The notes under the pieces: model-generated
Seen by the model: the letters and a program-made list of their open reading frames with translations, nothing else
Database searches by the model: none
Told to the model about the DNA's origin: nothing
Shown here: piece by piece, positions 25,646 to 31,769 of the stretch
Layout: every line of letters starts with the position of its first letter
Position numbering within the stretch: the first letter of the stretch is position 1
DNA from: Morganella morganii
GTDB lineage: Bacteria; Pseudomonadota; Gammaproteobacteria; Enterobacterales; Enterobacteriaceae
Length of the DNA: 64,000 bases
Reading direction: 5' to 3'
Assembly: GCF_019243775.1 (NCBI RefSeq)
Contig: NZ_CP069157.1
Span: forward strand, 62,001 to 126,000
Position numbers and translations under genes: made by a program

Positions 25646-26661
25646 TGAATTACCTGTTAACCGGCTTTGTTCAGAAAGATACCCGGATCCTGATGTTTAA
25701 TCCCGGTGCTGAGATTTGCAACTTCCGGAACGGTGCCCGTTATGTTGTCAGTGCAGCTCCCCGTTCAATGGATGGCATTCCGTCCGGCCGCGTTCCGGCA
25801 GATGCGCAGCCGCTGCTGACAGATGAGCGGGTGCTTCGTTTCCTGGATAATCCAGCCGTGATAAAAGCCGCCGGCGGACTATCCGGATCCCGTCACTACG
25901 TTAAATCAGTTGGCTACTGCCAGATTAACGATCCGGAAAACCCCTATCACCACCACGAACTGACCATGACCCGCCACAAAGATGGTTTTATCCGGACATG
26001 CTGGCACCATGACAACATCTTGCGGGCGGGTGATGTCCACCAGCAGCAGGCGGACGAAATTCTGTTACACAACCAACGGGCGTTTGTGGCACGCAGCATC
26101 TTTACCGATCTGCGGCTGCCAGCTGGTCATTTTCTTAATCCTTCCGATTTGTTCACCTGGTCGGTGATGCGCCGCGTCAGTGATCATCTTCCGGCCTTTA
26201 TCAGTTCCTACATTCTGATGCAGAAACCGGAGGAAGAGATAACCGGCACCATGACAGAGCATTCCATTGTTCATCAACCGCGCTCACACAGCCGGATTGT
26301 TCATGACATCGTTGAGCAGATAAAGCCGGTCGTTGTTCCTGAGATAGAACCGGAGCCGCCAGCAAGTTTTATGCGGATCCCGAAGTTAAAGCGCTGGGAG
26401 AGTCTGAAATACCTACAGTGGGTGAAAAGCCAGCCGTGTTGTGTGTGCGGCCAGCAGGCGGACGACCCGCATCACATCATCGGTCACGGTACCGGCGGCA
26501 CAGGTACAAAAGCACACGACATTTTTACTATCCCGCTGTGCCGGGTTCACCACGACGAGTTACACCGGGATCCGGCAGCATGGGAAGAAAAGCACGGCAG
26601 TCAGCTGGAGTTGTTATTTAAGTTTATGAACCGGTCATACGGGATCGGTGTTTTTGGTTAA
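25645..26661 (+). CDS. DUF968-family protein with HNH-like zinc site
   Basis: 338 residues. The C-terminal 100 residues have an HNH-like zinc-binding pattern, CCVCGQQADDPHHIIGHG, then IPLCRVHHDELH, typical of DUF968 proteins of lambdoid nin-like regions. The N-terminal half is of the associated prophage type. It may be a nuclease acting on recombination intermediates, but that is inference. It overlaps the KilA-N gene by one base. Confidence 0.8.
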   Translation: MNYLLTGFVQKDTRILMFNPGAEICNFRNGARYVVSAAPRSMDGIPSGRVPADAQPLLTDERVLRFLDNPAVIKAAGGLSGSRHYVKSVGYCQINDPENPYHHHELTMTRHKDGFIRTCWHHDNILRAGDVHQQQADEILLHNQRAFVARSIFTDLRLPAGHFLNPSDLFTWSVMRRVSDHLPAFISSYILMQKPEEEITGTMTEHSIVHQPRSHSRIVHDIVEQIKPVVVPEIEPEPPASFMRIPKLKRWESLKYLQWVKSQPCCVCGQQADDPHHIIGHGTGGTGTKAHDIFTIPLCRVHHDELHRDPAAWEEKHGSQLELLFKFMNRSYGIGVFG

Positions 26662-26662
26662 T

Positions 26663-26691
26663 GCGCTGTACGGAGCGCGGAGAGATAAACG
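26663..26691 (+). promoter_or_regulatory. Intercistronic hairpin and conserved leader
   Basis: GCGCT (26663-26667), loop GTACGG and AGCGC (26674-26678), starting at the stop of the DUF968 gene, followed by GGAGAGATAAACG and the Q start codon. Confidence 0.55.
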
Positions 26692-27369
26692 ATGATTGAG
26701 CACGATTTGCAGTACCTGCGGGATATGGCGACTATCGCAATGACTGACCACAGCAGCAGAACCAAAGGCCAGCTTGAAGCATTTGAGGGATTTGTATTGG
26801 GAAACACAACGCGCTACCCACGTAAAAAGCCCCGTGATATTACCGTGAACGGCAGAAAGGTAAGCCGTGAAACCGATGCGGTATCCTGCTGGTCAACACA
26901 CTATTCCGTGTTACCGATGCCACCTATTGACCGGGTGGACTATCAGAACTGTTCCTGGCGGCGGGCAATTATGGAACTGGATGAGGCTGAGCAGTCCTGG
27001 CTGCTGTATTGCTATGGTAAAGAATTGAAGTTCTCACACCAGACGGCTATCACCGCCTATGTATGGAGCGAAATGCAGGAACGGATTAAAGGCCGCCGGG
27101 TGTCGAAGAAAGTAAAAGAACGACTCAGGGCGCTGGTATGGCTGGCAGTGCAGGACTACACCCTGAACAAAGACGGGTATTACTATCAGTCTGAACTGGC
27201 TGAGCTGGTGGGAGTAACTGCAAAAAATTGGAATAATAACTACAAAACACACTGGCAGGAGCTGCTGCTGATTTGTAAAACCCTGGACTGTGGCTCATTG
27301 CGAAAAATGAGAAACAACAGAGTGGAAATATGGCGCAAAAATACAGCAAAAACTTGCAAAAGTAGATAA
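26692..27369 (+). CDS. Late antitermination protein Q
   Basis: 225 residues. HYSVLPMPPIDRVDYQNCSW, RRAIMELDEAEQSWLLYCYG and ELAELVGVTAKNWNNNYKTH are features of the lambdoid Q antiterminators, which load on RNA polymerase at the late promoter and allow transcription of lysis and structural genes. It is the last gene of the early rightward operon and is followed by a late promoter candidate and a terminator. Confidence 0.85.
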   Translation: MIEHDLQYLRDMATIAMTDHSSRTKGQLEAFEGFVLGNTTRYPRKKPRDITVNGRKVSRETDAVSCWSTHYSVLPMPPIDRVDYQNCSWRRAIMELDEAEQSWLLYCYGKELKFSHQTAITAYVWSEMQERIKGRRVSKKVKERLRALVWLAVQDYTLNKDGYYYQSELAELVGVTAKNWNNNYKTHWQELLLICKTLDCGSLRKMRNNRVEIWRKNTAKTCKSR

Positions 27370-27381
27370 ATTAGGCCATAT

Positions 27382-27410
27382 TTGATGGTAATTTGATATG
27401 TTGTCATAAT
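27382..27410 (+). promoter_or_regulatory. Candidate late promoter (pR')
   Basis: TTGATG (27382-27387), 17 bases, CATAAT (27405-27410), immediately after Q. Position is right for a Q-dependent late promoter; sequence match is moderate. Confidence 0.4.
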
Positions 27411-27418
27411 TGTATATA

Positions 27419-27444
27419 AACCTCGCAATCGCGGGGTTTTTTAT
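27419..27444 (+). terminator. Terminator after Q
   Basis: AACCTCGC (27419-27426) pairs with GCGGGGTT (27431-27438) and is followed by TTTTAT. It ends the early operon and would be overridden by Q if transcription starts just upstream. Confidence 0.75.
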
Positions 27445-27576
27445 CGCCTGTAACCAGCTGATTTTTCTTAACTCTGTCAGGGAACCAGAATTGATATATT
27501 TACATACGGGGAAATCCCGCATGTATCTAACGCATCGATATTGTTCCGACATCGGAATTCCGATAACGAGGTAATC

Positions 27577-27621
27577 ATGCTTGATGAGTTTGATGGCTTC
27601 GATGAGTTCGAAGGTTTTTAG
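27577..27621 (+). CDS. Possible 14-residue peptide with repeated acidic-aromatic motif
   Basis: Encodes MLDEFDGFDEFEGF, in which DEF-x-GF is duplicated. GAGG lies six bases before the ATG. The regularity and ribosome-binding site are suggestive, but the frame is so short that it could be a leader peptide or chance. Confidence 0.3.
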   Translation: MLDEFDGFDEFEGF

Positions 27622-27756
27622 CTTACAGGCTCAACCATCCGGAATTTCAGGATAGTTCACGCGTTCGGTTATTCCGGACAACAGGATACTTGCTGTGAAG
27701 CTCTGGTAGCGCAGGGCAGTCCGGCTGAACTAAGTCAGCCCCTCATTTCAGACACA

Positions 27757-27826
27757 AAAAAAGCCGGTTAACCCTAACCGGCTTCAACTACAGTTTTAAG
27801 TGGTATTAACGCGTTAAGTCGCGTAA
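27757..27826 (-). ncRNA. Candidate prophage small RNA
   Basis: On the minus strand TTGCAC (27861-27856) and TATATT (27839-27834) form a promoter-like pair with a 16-base spacer. About 70 bases later a perfect 10-bp hairpin (AAGCCGGTTA with TAACCGGCTT, 27784-27761) is followed by seven T residues, a textbook intrinsic terminator. No minus-strand gene lies between. This would give an RNA of about 70 nt antisense to the late leader. Confidence 0.5.
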
Positions 27827-27994
27827 GCACAATAATATAGAGTAATTTTACTCAAGTGCAATATTAAATGTTCATTTTGTGATGTCGCCATGTGCGGCCT
27901 TTTTCCGTTTACACCGCCACAGTATCAATCACCTCGTTATCACTTAACACAAGAGCTGTGTGCGGCTTTCTGATATCTACAAAAAGGTATTGAG

Positions 27995-28300
27995 ATGATT
28001 AACATGAAAGATAAATTTATGTGCATATCTATCCGTCAGGATGGCTATGAAATGTTCTCTAATGGCGGGTGGGCGAGCTATAACAAAGACGGGAAAATTA
28101 CAGATAGCTGCGGCGATGTTAATTCGTTTCCGGCAATCCTGAACGTTTCCGTCGCTGGGAAGAAAGAATTCGATACCGATAAAACACTGGAACGGCGGGT
28201 TGCCGATCTGGAAGAAAGGCTGACCGCCGAACAGGAAGTAGCCAGCCTTCAAGATCGAATTAGTGAGGTTATTCGTTCTTCATTTCGAAAGTTTCAATAG
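27995..28300 (+). CDS. Small phage protein with C-terminal coiled coil
   Basis: 101 residues. The N-terminal half is Gly/Asn-rich; the second half (DKTLERRVADLEERLTAEQE, then VASLQDRISEVIRSSF) is a clear heptad coiled coil. No family recognised. It is in the late transcript ahead of the lysis genes. Confidence 0.55.
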   Translation: MINMKDKFMCISIRQDGYEMFSNGGWASYNKDGKITDSCGDVNSFPAILNVSVAGKKEFDTDKTLERRVADLEERLTAEQEVASLQDRISEVIRSSFRKFQ

Positions 28301-28349
28301 AAGAAAGTATTTCCAGGTAAGAGCCTGTCGTTTAAACAGGTGATTTGCA

Positions 28350-28904
28350 TTACTCAGCGAATTTCAAGGCAACCCTTCGGAATAAAGAAAAATATGCTAT
28401 GCATAATTTAACCATTACCGGAGTGTTTTGGTCTGACATCCTATATGTGAAAGAATCGTCATGATTATCAGGATGATACACTATTCCTTCTTCACTTAAC
28501 TCAATTTCAATTTCCGCTGACTTAATAGAGTTGACCAAATCAATGATCTTGGCTGTTTTATCAGCTGGTATCTCAGCGTGAAGTAATTTGTGTGCAAATT
28601 GATTTCGAATCTGATTCAGTTCAAATAAAGCGTCATATGCTGCCCTGGGCATTCCAAGGCGCTGAGATAGTTTATTTTTATGTTCGAATGTCATTCTGAA
28701 ACTGACGTCATCAGGGTTGTCTGGCTTATTTGCGAATAAGTCACACACATCAAGTCTTCCGGATATAAATGCTTCAAGGAAGCTTTCACAGGTCAGATGC
28801 AGGGTGAGTACCGAAATAAGAGGCGCCTCAGATCGGCATATGGTCACTATGGACTCTATAGTTTTATCAGAATCAAACAATCGGTCAAAAATATCAGTAT
28901 TCAT
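28350..28904 (-). CDS. HEPN-like (MltR/DUF4145-type) protein, moron
   Basis: 184 residues, all helical, with IRNQFAH at about residue 117, a match to the R-x4-6-H motif of HEPN domains, many of which are RNases. The N-terminal LTLHLTCESFLEAFISGRL and the IRNQFAHKL pattern also fit MltR-like proteins, which lack proven nuclease activity. It runs against the late operon, so it has its own promoter and is probably expressed in the lysogen. It is divergent from the next gene with only 20 bp between starts. Confidence 0.65.
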   Translation of the reverse strand: MNTDIFDRLFDSDKTIESIVTICRSEAPLISVLTLHLTCESFLEAFISGRLDVCDLFANKPDNPDDVSFRMTFEHKNKLSQRLGMPRAAYDALFELNQIRNQFAHKLLHAEIPADKTAKIIDLVNSIKSAEIEIELSEEGIVYHPDNHDDSFTYRMSDQNTPVMVKLCIAYFSLFRRVALKFAE

Positions 28905-28924
28905 TTTTTCCTCGTGGACTTTTT

Positions 28925-29236
28925 ATGAAAATTGAAAATGATGCATTGGTTATTCAGGATAAGACCAATAAAACAGTATGCGTGGTTGGTCGATTACCGG
29001 CAGTAAACAATATAACAGACAGCGCTCGGCATGGTGGTGATATAGATTTGAGCGCGTGTAAAAACAGTAATGATAAAACTGAAATCGGCGATACATGGTC
29101 ACACCACGATCATCCTCTGCTTGATCTGTGGGATTCATTTAGCGAACAGCAAAAATCGGCCATAACGCAGGTGATTTTGTCATATCGTGCAGAACTGTTC
29201 GATCTGGAATGCCAGATAGACGAAAGCAACATATAA
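28925..29236 (+). CDS. Phage protein of unknown function
   Basis: 103 residues. Starts MKIENDALVIQDKTNKTVCV; a helical end (LWDSFSEQQKSAITQVILSY). No family recognised. The start lies 20 bp from the divergent HEPN-like start and lacks a clear ribosome-binding site, so it is less certain. Confidence 0.5.
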   Translation: MKIENDALVIQDKTNKTVCVVGRLPAVNNITDSARHGGDIDLSACKNSNDKTEIGDTWSHHDHPLLDLWDSFSEQQKSAITQVILSYRAELFDLECQIDESNI

Positions 29237-29478
29237 ATAACAGTTCGGTCGCTCCGGCGGCCTTTTTTATTGCCTGCAACAATAAGAGCATTGGAATACG
29301 ACAGGCTCATTACCTAATCCGTATTCGGCCACAGTGCTCTTCTTATTGCTTTCCCGCCGCTGGTGGGATTATCCGAATAATGCCGCAGCCACCTCATTTT
29401 AACCTGTTTAAAACATATAACCCGGTTGCGGCATTACCCCTATCACTCAACATACGGAACACTCCGCAGGGGGTGGAT

Positions 29479-29670
29479 ATGCGCATGCCTGACAAATATT
29501 CCAGCCCTACAGCATACGCCTGGGGACTTATAACCTCTGCTTTTGGCATTTTATCTCTGGATCAGTGGGCCATTGTTGCCGGGATCATCTGTACCGTCGG
29601 TACGTTCCTGGTGAACTGGTATTACAAACGGAAGGAATTCCAGTTGAAAGCAGGTGAACATCATGAATAA
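29479..29670 (+). CDS. Holin, class II-like
   Basis: 63 residues from ATG 29479 (AGGGGGTGG before it). Two hydrophobic segments ([13 protein letters not shown] and [20 protein letters not shown]) and a charged tail ([14 protein letters not shown]) match the two-helix holins of the P21 type, including [12 protein letters not shown] near the start. With a SAR endolysin next to it, it may be a pinholin that depolarises the membrane. Overlaps the endolysin start. Confidence 0.8.
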   Translation: MRMPDKYSSPTAYAWGLITSAFGILSLDQWAIVAGIICTVGTFLVNWYYKRKEFQLKAGEHHE

Positions 29671-30139
29671 CCGATTATTTAAAAAAGTCATGGCCGCTTG
29701 TGCCGCCGGGGCGATTGCCGGTGCGCTGGTGCTGATCCCCGCGTATGAGGGTGTTGAGTACAAACCTTACCGTGATGTGGCCGGAGTGCTTACCGTATGT
29801 TATGGCCATACCGGCAGTGATATTCAGCCCGGCAAGTTGTACACGGATGCTGAATGTAAGGCGCTGCTGCATGACGACCTGACGAAAGTCCGGCGCGCGA
29901 TTGACCCGATGATCAAAGTACCGATTGATGACAATACCCGGGCGGCCATCTATTCATTTGCATATAACACCGGAACCGGTGCGTTCTCGCGTTCGACAAT
30001 GCTGCGGAAACTCAATGCCGGTGATATCGCGGGTGCCTGTGACGAAATGAAACGCTGGACATTTGCCGGTGGTAAGCAGTGGCAGGGTCTGATTAACCGG
30101 CGCGAAACGGAGAACGCGGTATGCCACGGAACCCTTTAA
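29663..30139 (+). CDS. SAR endolysin (GH24 lysozyme)
   Basis: 158 residues from ATG 29663. The weakly hydrophobic, Ala/Gly-rich N-terminal helix ([20 protein letters not shown]) is a signal-arrest-release domain. The catalytic triad has T4-type spacing, Glu-8-Asp-5-Thr ([16 protein letters not shown]), followed by VCYGHTG. It would be held in the inner membrane inactive until the holin dissipates the membrane potential. Confidence 0.92.
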   Translation: MNNRLFKKVMAACAAGAIAGALVLIPAYEGVEYKPYRDVAGVLTVCYGHTGSDIQPGKLYTDAECKALLHDDLTKVRRAIDPMIKVPIDDNTRAAIYSFAYNTGTGAFSRSTMLRKLNAGDIAGACDEMKRWTFAGGKQWQGLINRRETENAVCHGTL

Positions 30140-30279
30140 CACTGATCATCATTGCTATCATCCTGCTGACTACTGCTCTGTTGGCGGGTTGTTATCTGTA
30201 TTCACTCCCGAATCACTGTAAGCCGCTGCCGGGCAATTCGCTGGATGGTGTGATCCATTATGAGTGTGAAGCGCTATGA
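30121..30279 (+). CDS. Small single-span membrane protein in the lysis cassette
   Basis: 52 residues in a different frame from its neighbours, overlapping the endolysin end by 19 bp and the Rz start by four bases (ATGA). One transmembrane helix ([20 protein letters not shown]) with a short Cys-containing periplasmic tail (NHCKPLPG). Overlap on both sides indicates genuine coupling. It could be an antiholin or a lysis accessory; no homologue is recognised. Confidence 0.6.
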   Translation: MPRNPLTLIIIAIILLTTALLAGCYLYSLPNHCKPLPGNSLDGVIHYECEAL

Positions 30280-30728
30280 ACTGGAAAGAGGCGGTAATTG
30301 CCGCGCTGTTTATTGTTGCCGCCTGGTGGGTATATGACACCTACCGGGATAACCAGCAGTTGAAGGTCGATAACGCAGCCCTGAGTGGTCAGCTTGCAGA
30401 GCAGATAGCGGAGAATGAAAAATATCAGGAACGCACACAGAAGCTTCATGAACTGGACACCAGACACACACAGGAACTGGCAAATGCAAAAACTGAAATT
30501 GACCGGCTGCGTATTGCTGCTGACCGTAACCCTGAGCGGGTGTACATCAAAGCCAGTTGTCCTAAAACCGGCAGCGTTACCGCCACCGGCATGGATGATG
30601 CAGCCACCGCCCGACCTGATGACGCCGCTGTCAGAAATTATTGGTTACTCAGAGAGCGAATCGCAGAGTCAAAGCAGATGATCCTGGGATTACAGGAATA
30701 TATAAATACTCAGTGCCTCGCTAAATAG
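30276..30728 (+). CDS. Rz-like inner-membrane spanin
   Basis: 150 residues: N-terminal membrane anchor (AVIAALFIVAAWWVYDTY), then a long periplasmic coiled coil (NQQLKVDNAALSGQLAEQIA onwards) and a C-terminal helix. With Rz1 it fuses inner and outer membranes in the last step of lysis. Rz1 lies inside it in another frame. Confidence 0.88.
   Translation: MNWKEAVIAALFIVAAWWVYDTYRDNQQLKVDNAALSGQLAEQIAENEKYQERTQKLHELDTRHTQELANAKTEIDRLRIAADRNPERVYIKASCPKTGSVTATGMDDAATARPDDAAVRNYWLLRERIAESKQMILGLQEYINTQCLAK
30484..30681 (+). CDS. Rz1-like outer-membrane spanin lipoprotein
   Basis: 65 residues from ATG 30484, wholly inside Rz in another frame. It has a lipoprotein signal with lipobox (LLLTVTLSGC) and a proline-rich mature part (LKPAALPPPAWMMQPPPD), the hallmark of Rz1. 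Embedded overlap is the lambda arrangement. Confidence 0.85.
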   Translation: MQKLKLTGCVLLLTVTLSGCTSKPVVLKPAALPPPAWMMQPPPDLMTPLSEIIGYSESESQSQSR

Positions 30729-30756
30729 CGGGGCTTTTATCACCAGAGGGAAAACT

Positions 30757-30942
30757 ATGTTTAAACATGAATTAGGTCAGGTTGTGCAGGTCACCATCAG
30801 CGGTGAAGAAGGTCATGTGAAAGCCCGTGCTGAATATCATAACGGTCCGAATCAGTATCTCATTCATTATCTGGCAGCGGATGGACGTGGGACTGACGGC
30901 TGGTTTGAGGAAGGTGAGCTGTCCCCGGCAGAACAACAATAA
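30757..30942 (+). CDS. Small phage protein of unknown function
   Basis: 61 residues: MFKHELGQVVQVTISGEEGH, RAEYHNGPNQYLIHYLAADG, then a WFEEGEL end. This small SH3-like beta-barrel pattern is frequent beside lysis genes of enterobacterial phages, but its role is unknown. GAGGG precedes the ATG. A terminator follows. Confidence 0.6.
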   Translation: MFKHELGQVVQVTISGEEGHVKARAEYHNGPNQYLIHYLAADGRGTDGWFEEGELSPAEQQ

Positions 30943-30950
30943 CCCATCAC

Positions 30951-30977
30951 AAAGCCTGCTCACTGAGTGGGCTTTTT
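30951..30977 (+). terminator. Terminator after the lysis cassette
   Basis: AAAGCC pairs with GGCTTT around a CTC/GAG inner stem with two wobble pairs, then TTT. Located just before cos. Confidence 0.65.
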
Positions 30978-31070
30978 AATTGGTTACGGAGAAATTAGCG
31001 TGAACCTTATAACTCATTGTTTATACGTGTGTTTGTGAAAAGGTACTCCCGGAGGGGTACCCTTACCACG

Positions 31071-31082
31071 GGGCGGCGGCAT
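31071..31082. other. Cohesive end site (cos), lambda-like
   Basis: The context ACGGGGCGGCG... CGCGGG closely matches the lambda cosN sequence, in which the 12-base overhang is GGGCGGCGACCT. By alignment the overhang here is GGGCGGCGGCAT (31071-31082). It lies directly before the small terminase gene, the lambda position. Confidence 0.8.
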
Positions 31083-31168
31083 CGCGGGAAACGGCTCATT
31101 TTCGGATTTCCATGCTGTCAGCAGCAGGTCAGTTAATTCATTGATACTATTGATAAAAAATAACACTG

Positions 31169-31265
31169 AGGTGACAAAACCGGTTTTGGTCTGTCACCTG
31201 AGTGCTGTTTATCCTTTTGATTAACAACAATAAATAAGGAATCCACCTGACAGTGTGAGGTGACA
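31169..31265 (+). promoter_or_regulatory. Inverted repeats before the small terminase gene
   Basis: AGGTGACA (31169-31176) pairs with TGTCACCT (31192-31199) around AAACCGGTTT. A second pair, CACCT (31244-31248) with AGGTG (31258-31262), covers the terS ribosome-binding site. These could be terminase binding sites near cos, or an RNA switch. Confidence 0.45.
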
Positions 31266-31769
31266 ATGTCTAATATCAGCAATCTCGGGGACGCGTATCA
31301 CTGGAGTGTTGCAAAGATTGCTGAAGCGTTCGGACTGAACCGGGGTACGGTTAAAAAGCGGCTGCTCGATGCAAATGTGGCGATAGCGGGAACAGTACGA
31401 GGCAATCCGGTGTATGCCCTCCGCGATGTCGGTCCGGTCATATTCGGTGCTGACACAGAGAAAGATCCGTCCGGTATTCAGGATCCGGACAAAATGTTCC
31501 CGAAAGACCGTAAAGACTGGTTCCAGTCTGAAAACGAACGCATCAAACTTGAAACCTCGCTGCGCCAGCTGATACCTGCTGAAGAATCTCACCGTGAGAT
31601 GGCGACCATCATCAAAGCGATAGCCCAGGTGCTGGACACCTGGCCTGACCGACTGGAGCGTGACCACGGCTGGCAGCCTGAGCAAATCACACAGGCACAG
31701 GATGTGGTGGATGAACTCCGCGATCTGCTGGCGATGGAGGTGGAAAACGCAGAGGAAGAAAACGGATGA
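31266..31769 (+). CDS. Terminase small subunit (Nu1-like, DUF1441)
   Basis: 167 residues from ATG 31266 with GAGGTG before it. An N-terminal winged helix (HWSVAKIAEAFGLNRGTVKK) recognises cos; a central ATPase-poor helical part and a coiled-coil acidic tail (DELRDLLAMEVENAEEE) probably bind the large subunit. DUF1441 family. ATGA overlap with the large subunit. Confidence 0.85.
   Translation: MSNISNLGDAYHWSVAKIAEAFGLNRGTVKKRLLDANVAIAGTVRGNPVYALRDVGPVIFGADTEKDPSGIQDPDKMFPKDRKDWFQSENERIKLETSLRQLIPAEESHREMATIIKAIAQVLDTWPDRLERDHGWQPEQITQAQDVVDELRDLLAMEVENAEEENG

Larger units (their letters stand above)
27445..27994. other. Structured late leader region
   Basis: 550 bp without a long gene. It holds a hairpin with one mismatch (27501-27510 with 27516-27525), a perfect 12-base palindrome TCGGAATTCCGA (27552-27563), a 14-codon frame (27577-27621) and a candidate minus-strand sRNA (27757-27826). 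The DNA between Q and lysis genes of lambdoid phages often carries regulatory RNA. Confidence 0.55.

Noticed and set aside
27640-27740. tRNA-like stretch with GGTAGCGCAGG
   Set aside because: No acceptor, D, anticodon and T stems could be folded in the right order; the resemblance is limited to one short word.
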